Positions 6,879-13,085 of a stretch of 17,379 nucleotides of DNA are shown here, one piece after another. Below the pieces are notes generated by a model. That model had not been told where the DNA came from, made no database searches, and saw only the letters and a list, made by a program, of their open reading frames with translations. Numbering within the stretch: the stretch's first letter is position 1; each line of letters opens with the position of its first letter. The position numbers were made by a program, and so were the translations under genes. This DNA comes from Acidobacteriaceae bacterium. Lineage in GTDB: Bacteria; Acidobacteriota; Terriglobia; Terriglobales; Acidobacteriaceae. The stretch spans positions 1-17,379 of the forward strand of contig JASIJX010000616.1 of NCBI GenBank assembly GCA_030049955.1. The letters are read 5' to 3'.

Positions 6879-7205
6879 GTGAAAAATGGAATTCCGCAGA
6901 TGACGGCGACCGAGCTCAAGCAGCGGCTCGATCGCGGCGACCAGATCGAAGTTGTCGATGTGCGCGAGCCGTGGGAGCACCAGACGGCGAATATCGGCGG
7001 CCGGCTCATTCCGCTAAATGAGGTTCCGCAGCGGATGGGCGAGATCGATCGCGAGCGTGAGATCGTGATCCACTGCAAGAGCGGCGGCCGCAGCCAGCGC
7101 GCCGCGGAGTTCCTTGCTCAGGCCGGCTATGAGAAGGTGTGGAACCTGGCCGGCGGCATCACGGCGTGGTCGAACGAGGTAGATCCGTCGGTGCCGAAGT
7201 ATTAA
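6879..7205 (+). CDS. Rhodanese-like sulfurtransferase domain protein
   Basis: The product is 108 residues from the GTG at 6879. Rhodanese domains carry sulfur as a persulfide on a catalytic cysteine. Here that is C66, in the loop HCKSGGRS, with the usual upstream VVDVREPWEH block at 25-34 and the terminal NLAGGITAW at 89-97. The ending VDPSVPKY resembles the tails of rhodanese domains that accompany or are fused to MoeB/MoeZ adenylyltransferases. A strong AGGAG (6868-6872) lies six bases before the GTG, so it can be translated on its own. The frame is open upstream to 6825, but that part overlaps the moeB remnant in another frame. It may once have been the C-terminal domain of a MoeZ-like fusion; that is inference. 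Confidence 0.85.
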   Translation: MKNGIPQMTATELKQRLDRGDQIEVVDVREPWEHQTANIGGRLIPLNEVPQRMGEIDREREIVIHCKSGGRSQRAAEFLAQAGYEKVWNLAGGITAWSNEVDPSVPKY

Positions 7206-7367
7206 GTTGCGGCAATATCCTGCCCGCTTTTCCCTTCGTATTGCATTCGTGCCAATAGCGGCCTTAAGCCGGCATTCTGCACACCACCCCACCTCAGCCG
7301 CAAAAAACAACTGCGCCGCCAGGGTGGGGAGCCAGCTTGCCTCCCAGCCGCGTGTACACTTGCGGCA

Positions 7368-7997
7368 ATGAGCAAAACATTTCCCGTCCTTGCAGGCCGC
7401 CACGTGCGGCTTGAGCCGCTGGAGCTGCACCACGCAGAGGCGCTGGCCGCGGCCGCTTCTGTCGATCCGTCGATCTATCAATGGAGCCCGGTGCCGCAAA
7501 CCGTGGCCGCGGCGCGCGCATACATTGAAACCGCCCTCGAATGGCGCGATGCGGGCACGGCCCTGCCGTTTGTCACCGTGTGTGCGGCGGATGGCGCGGT
7601 GCTCGGCTCGACGCGCTTCTTCGATATGGCTCGCTGGAATTGGCCAGCCGGACACGAGCGGCATGGGCGGCGCGATCCCGACGTGTGCGAGATCGGCTAC
7701 ACCTGGCTCACGGCGCCGGCCATCCGCACGGCCGCCAATACCGAGGCCAAGCTGCTGATGCTGTCGCATGCCTTCGAACGCTGGGGCGTGGTGCGCGTTT
7801 GCCTGCACACCGACGCGCGCAACCGGCGGTCGCAGGCAGCGATCGAGCGCATCGGCGGGAAGTTTGAAGGCGTGCTGCGCGCACACCGCATGGCCGCGGA
7901 TTTCATTCCACGCGATTCCTACCGGTATTCGATCGTGGCGGCCGAGTGGCCGGAGGTGAAGGAGCGGCTGATGCGGCGGCTTGCCTCGGCCGTCTGA
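7368..7997 (+). CDS. GNAT acetyltransferase, RimJ/RimL type
   Basis: The product is 209 residues. The fold is the Acetyltransf_3 type, related to RimJ/RimL, which transfer acetyl from acetyl-CoA to amino groups such as protein N-termini. Supporting blocks are the N-terminal GRHVRLEPLELHHAEAL (10-26), a central LGSTRFFDMARWN (79-91), EIGYTWLTAPAIRTAANTEAK (108-128), which precedes the CoA-binding helix, and NRRSQAAIERIGGKFEGVLR (152-171), typical of the C-terminal part of this family. The last strand, DSYRYSIVAAEWPEVKERL, is also family-typical. No good ribosome binding site precedes the ATG. The substrate cannot be read from the sequence. It converges on the PIN/TRAM gene, with 19 bp between stops. 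Confidence 0.85.
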   Translation: MSKTFPVLAGRHVRLEPLELHHAEALAAAASVDPSIYQWSPVPQTVAAARAYIETALEWRDAGTALPFVTVCAADGAVLGSTRFFDMARWNWPAGHERHGRRDPDVCEIGYTWLTAPAIRTAANTEAKLLMLSHAFERWGVVRVCLHTDARNRRSQAAIERIGGKFEGVLRAHRMAADFIPRDSYRYSIVAAEWPEVKERLMRRLASAV

Positions 7998-8016
7998 TTC
8001 TTAGTTCGGCGTTGGT

Positions 8017-9054
8017 TCAGCGCGCTTCTGCCGGTTCTGCCGTTGTGGCAGTCGCGGTGGTGCGGCCATTCTCATCAATCTTGCCGAAGATCATCTTGCC
8101 GCTGGCCGTCTGCAGAACGCTGGTGACGGAGATCTCCACGGGACGGCCGATCATCCTGCGCGCGTGGTCGACGACCACCATGGTGCCGTCGTCCAGGTAG
8201 CCCACGCCCTGGTTGTACTCCTTGCCTTCCTTCAGGATGACGACGCTCATCTTTTCGCCGGGCAGCACTACGGGCTTGAGGGCGTTCGCCAGGTCGTTGA
8301 TGTTCAGGACCTCGACGTGATGCAGGTGAGCGACCTTGTTCAGGTTGAAGTCGTTGGTGACCACCTTGGCTTCCCACTTCTTGGCCAGCTCGAGGAGCTT
8401 GAGATCGACCTCGCGGATTGACGGAAAGTCGTCCGGAACGATCTGCACCTGGAGCGAGCTGTTCGACTGCATTCGCTGCAGCATATCGAGCCCGCGCCGG
8501 CCTCTTTGTCTCTTAGACCCGTCGGTTGAGTCGGCGACCACCTGCAGCTCTCTCAGCACGAACTCCGGCACAACGATGATGCCGTCGATAAAGCCGGCCT
8601 CGGCGATGTCGGCGATGCGGCCATCGATGATGACACTGGTATCGAGCACCTTGGAGGTGCGCCTCGTGGGCCGGTCGGCGGCAAACAGCGTTCCCAGCGC
8701 AGCGGGGTTCAGCAGGTCGCCTTTGTTTGTACCCACCAGCAGGCCCACGTAGGTCATCAGCAGCAGGACAAAAATCTGCAGCACGGCGGAGTTTTCGCGG
8801 CTGAGCGGGGCGGTGCGCAGTACCAGGCAGAAGAGCGCCGCGCCAAAGATGCCCAGCACGCTGCCGGCCACCGCGCCGATCAGCCGGCGCAGAGAAAGCG
8901 CACGGACACGCAACTCGAAGATGATGACGGCGCCAGCGCCCACAGCTCCCACGGCCGCAGCCAACCAGCCGTTTTGGATTCCGAAGGGATGCAGGAAACA
9001 GCAGACTGTGGCGAGGACCACCACAAACAGGAGGCGCAAAAGAACAAGATCCAT
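8017..9054 (-). CDS. YacL-like membrane-anchored PIN/TRAM domain protein
   Basis: The product is 345 residues. The N-terminal part has about four membrane helices (roughly 2-20, 28-48, 58-80 and 92-108). A PIN nuclease domain follows at 136-250, and then a TRAM RNA-binding domain near 265-325. PIN acidic residues are visible at D138 (LDTSVIIDGR), E169 (LRELQVVAD), D217 and D235 (VTNDFNLNKVA), so the metal site looks complete. The TRAM part contains EYNQGVGYLDDGTMVVV. This architecture matches B. subtilis YacL and its widespread homologues, thought to be membrane-associated ribonucleases, although their substrates are poorly known. The ATG at 9054 begins a natural membrane helix; a GTG at 9072 in the same frame is an alternative start. 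A Ser/Thr/Ala-rich tail ends the protein. Confidence 0.9.
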   Translation of the reverse strand: MDLVLLRLLFVVVLATVCCFLHPFGIQNGWLAAAVGAVGAGAVIIFELRVRALSLRRLIGAVAGSVLGIFGAALFCLVLRTAPLSRENSAVLQIFVLLLMTYVGLLVGTNKGDLLNPAALGTLFAADRPTRRTSKVLDTSVIIDGRIADIAEAGFIDGIIVVPEFVLRELQVVADSTDGSKRQRGRRGLDMLQRMQSNSSLQVQIVPDDFPSIREVDLKLLELAKKWEAKVVTNDFNLNKVAHLHHVEVLNINDLANALKPVVLPGEKMSVVILKEGKEYNQGVGYLDDGTMVVVDHARRMIGRPVEISVTSVLQTASGKMIFGKIDENGRTTATATTAEPAEAR

Positions 9055-9110
9055 AAATATGCCTGCTTTCACTGGCGACGAGAGATATGAGCCAGGGTAA
9101 TAACGATGGG

Positions 9111-9139
9111 AGTATGACGGGAGTGTCGGCGGTCGTCAA
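9111..9139 (-). promoter_or_regulatory. Putative promoter of the PIN/TRAM gene
   Basis: On the minus strand, TTGACG (9139-9134) and CATACT (9116-9111) are separated by 17 bp. These match five and four of the six consensus bases. The hexamers lie about 57 bp upstream of the ATG at 9054 and immediately downstream of an 18-bp palindrome. Confidence 0.5.
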
Positions 9140-9161
9140 GAAAAAACGCAGCGGCGGTGAT

Positions 9162-9179
9162 GGCAGAATGAATTCTGCC
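9162..9179. promoter_or_regulatory. 18-bp palindrome, operator candidate
   Basis: GGCAGAAT (9162-9169), a two-base centre and ATTCTGCC (9172-9179) form a perfect inverted repeat. On the minus strand it lies 22 bp upstream of the putative -35 box of the PIN/TRAM gene, where an activator or repressor dimer could bind. No regulator gene lies adjacent. Confidence 0.45.
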
Positions 9180-9266
9180 CGCCGGTTGCCATGGAGATTC
9201 GCATCGCGCGCAGAGAAAATCCGCAGCTGACGCGCCAGGCAAATTATCTTCCCCTGCAAAGATGAA

Positions 9267-9290
9267 AGGCGCCGGCATCGGCCGGCGCCT
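9267..9290 (-). terminator. Hairpin terminator downstream of the receiver-domain gene
   Basis: A perfect 10-bp stem, AGGCGCCGGC (9267-9276) and GCCGGCGCCT (9281-9290), has a 4-nt loop. On the minus strand it is followed by TTTCATCTTT. It lies about 150 bp after the stop of the minus-strand gene at 9442 and before the promoter of the PIN/TRAM gene, as expected for a terminator between two minus-strand units. Confidence 0.6.
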
Positions 9291-9362
9291 CTGCTGTCAG
9301 TCCGGAAGAGATCCGCTGGAGAGCCCGGATCCCACCACCCAGACCATGACAGGCAATCCTCT

Positions 9363-9377
9363 GGAGGCAAAGCCTCC
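9363..9377. other. Short perfect hairpin
   Basis: GGAGGC, loop AAA, GCCTCC (9363-9377) forms a 6-bp stem, followed by TTT on the plus strand. It lies in the 3' region of the receiver-domain gene beside the 19-bp tandem repeat. It may be part of a transcript end or an mRNA-stabilising structure. Confidence 0.4.
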
Positions 9378-9379
9378 TT

Positions 9380-9417
9380 TAAACTCAACCTGCTCAGGTA
9401 AACTCAACCTGCTCAGG
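9380..9417. repeat. Perfect 19-bp tandem duplication
   Basis: The 19-base unit TAAACTCAACCTGCTCAGG occurs twice, exactly adjacent, at 9380-9398 and 9399-9417. Each unit contains the small palindrome CCTG-AG-CAGG when read on the minus strand. The repeat lies 24 bp beyond the stop codon of the receiver-domain gene. Confidence 0.9.
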
Positions 9418-9441
9418 GGAAAACCTTCAGGAAATGCCGGC

Positions 9442-9864
9442 TTACGAGGCCTGCGCCAGCTCTTGCGCCTGCGCCAGTCGATGCGCGCCCTTGCGCGGGC
9501 CGCGCTTGCGCGCGCTCATCACCTTAACCCGCTCCAGCAGCTCCTGCGGCGAGCAGTTCTTCTTGGCCAGCATGGCATCGGCCACGTGTATCTCGCCGCC
9601 CATAGCTTGCGGGTCGCCCAGCAGGATCATGGGAACATGAGGAGCCATCCGCTTGAGGCGCTCCGCCAGTTGCTTTCCATTCATCTGGGGCATCGCAAAA
9701 TCAATCAGTACCAGGTCCAACTGCAGACTGGGGAAAATGCCGAGGGCTTCCTGGCCGCTCGAAGCTCCATGCACCCGGTAACCGTTGGTAGAGAGCATGA
9801 ACTTGAGCACTGATAGATCCTGCTCATTGTCGTCGACACACAGAATGACCTTCTTTGGACGCAT
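9442..9864 (-). CDS. Single-domain response regulator (CheY-like receiver)
   Basis: The product is 140 residues, a stand-alone receiver domain plus a 25-residue basic/Gln-rich tail. Receiver landmarks are the acidic pair D11-D12 (LCVDDNEQD), the phospho-acceptor D55 (LVLIDFAMPQMNGKQL) and a Lys at 101-102 (AKKNCSPQEL). The position after the fourth strand that is normally Thr or Ser (MILLGDP, about G83) is Gly, so the usual switch residue is missing. No DNA-binding or output domain is present, and no histidine kinase gene lies in the window. The frame is open upstream to 10026, but the ATG at 9864 begins the conserved fold; upstream residues are non-homologous. A purine-rich GAAGAA before the ATG is a weak ribosome binding site. 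Confidence 0.85.
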   Translation of the reverse strand: MRPKKVILCVDDNEQDLSVLKFMLSTNGYRVHGASSGQEALGIFPSLQLDLVLIDFAMPQMNGKQLAERLKRMAPHVPMILLGDPQAMGGEIHVADAMLAKKNCSPQELLERVKVMSARKRGPRKGAHRLAQAQELAQAS

Positions 9865-10313
9865 ATTTCTTCTGCAACTGCTCCTTCGCTGAGTTTTTTG
9901 TAAGGGCCCCGGGTGTGGACAGGAATTCCCTGCGCCGCTCCGGAAGCGGTGATGCTCGTCATGGGGCATTTCCCGGTGGCCCGGCGGGCTCATGCGGAAC
10001 CGGCCCCCCCCTGAATTCCGCAACATGGCTACCGAGCGTGCTCAAGCATCCTCACGCCAAATTGGCAGCCTGACTGCGAAGCGCAGCAGACCGGTTTAAC
10101 GTCAGCTTGGTTTCCTGACGCTCAAGGGGACTCCACAAAAGCGCCTATGGAACTGCTTCAATGAAAGGGAAGATTACGGGCAGCGGGCGAGCAGGAAAAG
10201 AGAGAAAGAGAAGCGAAGAAAGGGTTGAAAACCAAACTGAAACATTACGAAAGGACCTAGGGTTAACACCTGGTTACATTTGCCCTGTTGAAGGTTTGTT
10301 GAAAGATTGTGCA
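9865..10313. other. 449-bp gap without a supportable gene
   Basis: This lies between the start of the receiver-domain gene and the stop of the PhzF gene, both minus strand, so it should hold the promoter of the former and the 3' end of the latter. It contains small inverted repeats (TGCGGAA/TTCCGCA around 9993-10022; CGTCAG/CTGACG near 10098-10120), an 8-C homopolymer near 10004-10011, and a strongly purine-rich plus-strand tract at about 10190-10235. A plus-strand frame starting at 10161 runs antisense into PhzF and is not convincing. Confidence 0.45.
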
Positions 10314-11270
10314 TCAGGGCAGGAAAAGCCGCCCGATTGCCACAAGAACAGTGCTGCCTCCGACACGGACATCGGTGACCCTGCCGTCAACCACCCGTGC
10401 CAAAAGGTAAAGATCGCTGGGCCGGCCGATCTCCACGCCCTGGCGCAGATGAATCTTTTGCTCCGGTGCGGCCGCGCCACGGCTGACGAGGTAAGCGATG
10501 GCGCATCCCGCGGCTGAGCCGGTGGCCGGATCTTCGCCGCCATAGAACTGCATCCGCGCTCTCCAGCTCTGCCTGCGCCACTGCGTGGAGCCTTGGCTTT
10601 GGTCAGGTGAAGGGGCAAGGAAATAAAACCACCGCGCGCCGCGCTCGCGTAGCCACGGTGTAGCGGCCTGCTGATCGACCCGCAGGCGAGCAAGCGCGTC
10701 GACCGAGCGCAGCGCCACAATGGCAAATGCGGCGCCGGTGGAGACGACTTGCGGAGGCAATGCCGGATCCAGATCGCCACGCTCAAGGCCGGCAAAATTC
10801 GCGACGGAAGCCGGATCAAGTTCTGCGCCGAACTCGGGATCGCGCTGCGTCATAACGCCGTGGCCCAAGGTCCCGTTCCGTCCCTCGAATGCAAAGCGCA
10901 CCGGCACGGCGCCCGCATTGAGCGCCAGCGTGACCGTATCCTGCCCGGCGACAAACCCAGCCACAGAATTGACTGTTTCGGGCGCGTACGTCCTCAGAAT
11001 TGCGGCCGTGCCCAGCGTCGGGTGCCCAGCGAAGTTCAACTCCTCCTGGGTGGTGAAAATGCGCACGCGCACGCCTTCCTCGCTCTCAACGGCCGCCGGG
11101 CGGCGCTCGATAAACGTAGTCTCGGAAAGGTTGAACTCGCGCGCAATGGCCTGCATACGATCTGTGCCGAGGCCGCAGGTGTTCATCACCACAGCCAGCT
11201 GGTTGCCGGTCAGCGGAGTTTCTGTGAAGACATCGACTACGAAGTAGTCGAGCTCGGTTGGGTCAGGCAT
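10314..11270 (-). CDS. PhzF-family isomerase/epimerase
   Basis: The product is 318 residues, somewhat longer than typical PhzF proteins (about 260-300). The family shares the diaminopimelate-epimerase fold. PhzF itself isomerises trans-2,3-dihydro-3-hydroxyanthranilate in phenazine synthesis, but most family members have unknown substrates. Key motifs are VDVFTETPLTGNQLAVV (12-28), the catalytic glutamate E50 in NLSETTF, NFAGHPTLG (79-87), and the phosphate-loop-like GGEDPATGSAAG (244-255). No other phenazine gene is present, so a phenazine role is not supported. An insertion-like stretch (APSPDQSQGSTQWRRQSWRA, about 219-238) accounts for some of the extra length. No strong ribosome binding site precedes the ATG. 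Confidence 0.9.
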   Translation of the reverse strand: MPDPTELDYFVVDVFTETPLTGNQLAVVMNTCGLGTDRMQAIAREFNLSETTFIERRPAAVESEEGVRVRIFTTQEELNFAGHPTLGTAAILRTYAPETVNSVAGFVAGQDTVTLALNAGAVPVRFAFEGRNGTLGHGVMTQRDPEFGAELDPASVANFAGLERGDLDPALPPQVVSTGAAFAIVALRSVDALARLRVDQQAATPWLRERGARWFYFLAPSPDQSQGSTQWRRQSWRARMQFYGGEDPATGSAAGCAIAYLVSRGAAAPEQKIHLRQGVEIGRPSDLYLLARVVDGRVTDVRVGGSTVLVAIGRLFLP

Positions 11271-11351
11271 ACCGTCAATATGCGCCAGCGGAGCAAAACG
11301 ATTCAGCCCTCAACTGTCTGGCCGGTCTTTTTCGGGACTGAAAAAGCAGGA

Positions 11352-11374
11352 CCGCGATTGGTTGCGGATCGCGG
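11352..11374 (-). terminator. Putative terminator of the 77-residue gene
   Basis: CCGCGAT (11352-11358) and ATCGCGG (11368-11374) form a 7-bp stem with a 9-nt loop. On the minus strand it is followed by TCCTGCTTTTTC. A second inverted repeat, CTTTTTC (11327-11333) and GAAAAAG (11340-11346), lies just beyond. The hairpin is about 100 bp downstream of the stop at 11472. Confidence 0.5.
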
Positions 11375-11471
11375 CCCCAAGATATGGGGAAGGAGAATGG
11401 GGAAGCTTCGAAAAGTCCGGTAGATATCTTCAGCGGCAACGCGCTCGCGAGCGGAAAAATCAGGCGACGGA

Positions 11472-11705
11472 TTACCGCTTGCGCGTTCTGGCGTGGTCGA
11501 GGAACAGGCGCATGCGCAGAGCCTCGGCGCGCTCAGCGGCCACCAGCCGCAACTGCCGGCGGACGTGATCGCCGTCGGTGAGCGATTCAAGCGTCGCCTC
11601 GTCGCGAACGGCGTCTTCTTCCAGGCGCTTGATGCGCTCTTCAATCATGCTGCGGAAACGGGGGCTGATTTCGTAGGATTCCAGTACCTCGCAGTCGATT
11701 CTCAT
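11472..11705 (-). CDS. Small conserved-looking protein, 77 residues
   Basis: I do not recognise a named domain. The protein is highly charged and predicted almost entirely helical, with a likely helix or coiled coil from about residue 15 to 70 (FRSMIEERIKRLEEDAVRDE; LRLVAAERAEALRMRLFLDH). It has no signal peptide or membrane segment. The ATG at 11705 is preceded by GAGGTG with good spacing, a terminator-like hairpin follows, and the upstream region is rich in palindromes. These together argue for a real, regulated gene. The helical, charged character would suit a small interaction or regulatory protein, but the sequence does not prove any role. Confidence 0.65.
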   Translation of the reverse strand: MRIDCEVLESYEISPRFRSMIEERIKRLEEDAVRDEATLESLTDGDHVRRQLRLVAAERAEALRMRLFLDHARTRKR

Positions 11706-11835
11706 GCGGACACCTCGGGAGCAGATGGGAGAAGCGGCTCGGAGATTTTTTTCTCCGGCCTCTCAAGTTTTTCCTACCTGCGCCGATAGTAGGCGATGCT
11801 CCGAATCGCGCGCCAGATTACGCGTTTGCATTCGC

Positions 11836-11854
11836 TGGTAATCCGTTGGTAATC
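11836..11854. repeat. Helix-phased direct repeat TGGTAATC
   Basis: TGGTAATC occurs at 11836-11843 and again at 11847-11854, an 11-bp period that places both copies on the same face of the helix. Paired direct repeats at this spacing are common binding sites for dimeric transcription factors. It lies immediately beside the degenerate TGTC-N9-GACA palindrome at 11859. Confidence 0.5.
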
Positions 11855-11858
11855 GCTT

Positions 11859-11875
11859 TGTCCCGAAATAAGACA
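11859..11875. promoter_or_regulatory. Operator-like palindrome, degenerate copy (TGTCCCGAAATAAGACA)
   Basis: TGTC and GACA arms flank a 9-bp centre containing CGAAA. The same arms and the same central CGAAA occur in the perfect palindrome centred at 11929. The two centres (11867 and 11929) are 62 bp apart, close to six helical turns. Confidence 0.45.
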
Positions 11876-11882
11876 GAATTGG

Positions 11883-11911
11883 AATCCGCGACCGCTGGTT
11901 GATCGCGGATT
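11883..11911. repeat. 9-bp perfect inverted repeat, AATCCGCGA/TCGCGGATT
   Basis: AATCCGCGA (11883-11891) and TCGCGGATT (11903-11911) enclose an 11-nt loop containing GGTTG. A related hairpin, CCGCGAT/ATCGCGG with GGTTG in its loop, lies at 11352-11374, so similar structures flank the 77-residue gene. Here it could also serve as the terminator of the VWA gene, but there is no strong T tract. Confidence 0.55.
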
Positions 11912-11918
11912 GAACAGA

Positions 11919-11939
11919 CTTGTCTCGAAACGAGACAAG
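11919..11939. promoter_or_regulatory. Perfect operator-like palindrome with TGTCTCG/CGAGACA arms
   Basis: CTTGTCTCG (11919-11927), loop AAA, CGAGACAAG (11931-11939) is a perfect 9-bp inverted repeat. Its symmetry, short centre and partner copy at 11859-11875 favour a protein-binding site rather than a terminator. A role as an RNA hairpin after the VWA gene cannot be excluded. Confidence 0.55.
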
Positions 11940-12020
11940 CGATGTACACCCGCCGGACGGACACTCACCGGACGGACTGACCAGGCGAACTGAATTGGGG
12001 GCGCCGGCTGGTTTACTGGT

Positions 12021-13085
12021 CTACTGGTCGCTGCCCGGCTGCGGAGCCATGGCGAAGTAGCCCTTGCGTACCTGCACCTTGTTACCATCGCCGCATTGCA
12101 CGGCGATGTGGCGGAATGTGCCGTCGAGCTTCTTGTTGGTGGATGAGTAGCTTGCCACGTACTGGGTGCGCAGCTCGTCCTCGATCTGTTCGAAGGCGGC
12201 GCGCAGCTTGTCGCCGTTGTTGCCCACGTCGATGATCCGGCCGCCGGTTTCTTCGGCAATGCGCTTGGCGGCCGAGTAGCCGGTGTAGGCCATCCCCTGG
12301 CTCCAGTACATGGCCCGATCGGCGATGAGGATCACGTACACGATGACGTTGTTCCGCTGCGCGGCGGCAATGGCGTCGCCGATCTTGGTTTTGCTTCCCT
12401 CATCCTCGCCGTCGGTGAGGATGATGATGGCCTTGCGGCCGGTCTCCTGGTTCAGCTTCTCGGTGGAGGCCAGATAGACGGCGTCATAGAGCAGCGTGCC
12501 CTTGGGATCGCCCTGCGTGGGTACGGGGCCGCCGCCGAGGCCGGGAATTCCGCCCGCTCCGTTGCCGCCGGCGTCGTTGATCTGCGCCTTGTTCATGGCG
12601 TGGGCCAGCTCGCGCGGGTTATTGGTGTAGTCCTGCAGCAGATCGACATTGACATCAAAGGAAACTAGAAACGCCTCGTCCTTCGTGCGCAGAACGCGGT
12701 CGAGGAACTGCGACCCGGCGTCCTGTTCGAGCGGCAGCACGCGATACTGGCTGCCCGAGGTGTCAAGCAGGATGCCGAGCGTAAGCGGCTGGTCGGTTTC
12801 GGCCACGAAATTCTTGAGCGTTTGCGGGACTTTGTCCTCGAGAACGTTGCAGTCGCTCTTCGTCAGGTGCGGAACCAGGTTGCCGTTCTTGTCCTTGACG
12901 GTAAAGAACAGATCGACGAGGTTTACGTTGACCTTGAAAGTGGCGACGGACTGGTCATTGGCCGGCTGCGCCGGCGCGTGGCTCACGGGAGGCGCATCCG
13001 GTGAAGGCGCAAGCTGGGCTGAGCCCGGCACAGCTAACCACGGCACGGCAAAAAGGAAAGCGATATATCCCCAGCGCACACACAT
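12021..13085 (-). CDS. Secreted VWA-domain protein, Acidobacteria type (TIGR03436)
   Basis: The product is 354 residues. Residues 1-23 are a signal peptide (hydrophobic core AFLFAVPWLAVPG, cleavage near GSA-Q). A short Pro/Ala/Gln linker follows, then the VVxVNLVDLFFTVKDKNGN strand-rich segment (50-98) that marks the Acidobacteria VWFA family. A von Willebrand factor A domain follows with a complete-looking MIDAS metal site: DTSGS at 108-112, T197 in GTLLYDAV, and LTDGED at 223-228. Such domains bind protein ligands through a divalent metal; in Acidobacteriota these secreted members are numerous and uncharacterised. A Gly-rich loop (GGNGAGGIPGLGGG, about 173-186) is inserted before the T197 block. 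It is divergent from a second VWA gene. Confidence 0.9.
   Translation of the reverse strand: MCVRWGYIAFLFAVPWLAVPGSAQLAPSPDAPPVSHAPAQPANDQSVATFKVNVNLVDLFFTVKDKNGNLVPHLTKSDCNVLEDKVPQTLKNFVAETDQPLTLGILLDTSGSQYRVLPLEQDAGSQFLDRVLRTKDEAFLVSFDVNVDLLQDYTNNPRELAHAMNKAQINDAGGNGAGGIPGLGGGPVPTQGDPKGTLLYDAVYLASTEKLNQETGRKAIIILTDGEDEGSKTKIGDAIAAAQRNNVIVYVILIADRAMYWSQGMAYTGYSAAKRIAEETGGRIIDVGNNGDKLRAAFEQIEDELRTQYVASYSSTNKKLDGTFRHIAVQCGDGNKVQVRKGYFAMAPQPGSDQ

Larger units (their letters stand above)
11706..12020. other. 315-bp palindrome-rich regulatory region
   Basis: The gap lies between two minus-strand genes, so it holds the 3' end of the VWA gene and the promoter region of the 77-residue gene. It contains two related TGTC-N9-GACA palindromes, a 9-bp inverted repeat between them, an 11-bp-phased direct repeat and a CGGAGA/TCTCCG hairpin with a T loop at 11740-11757. 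No clear -35/-10 pair is visible. On the minus strand TGGCGC-N5-TCGG (near 11810) only weakly resembles a sigma-54 -24/-12 element because the invariant GC is missing. Confidence 0.5.

Noticed and set aside
9994..10022. C8 homopolymer with flanking TGCGGAA/TTCCGCA as a phase-variable switch
   Set aside because: It lies outside any coding frame that I can support, about 130 bp upstream of the receiver-domain gene; chance in GC-rich DNA is sufficient.
10161..10517. A plus-strand frame of 118 codons with a charged N-terminus
   Set aside because: Its second half is antisense to PhzF, there is no good ribosome binding site, and the composition is that of a shadow frame over a purine-rich intergenic tract.
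10314..11270. Phenazine biosynthesis locus
   Set aside because: Only the widespread PhzF-family gene is present; no phzA-E or phzG genes are nearby.
11805..11830. Sigma-54 -24/-12 promoter (minus strand TGGCGC-N5-TCGG)
   Set aside because: The invariant GC of the -12 element is GG here, and two other positions also deviate.
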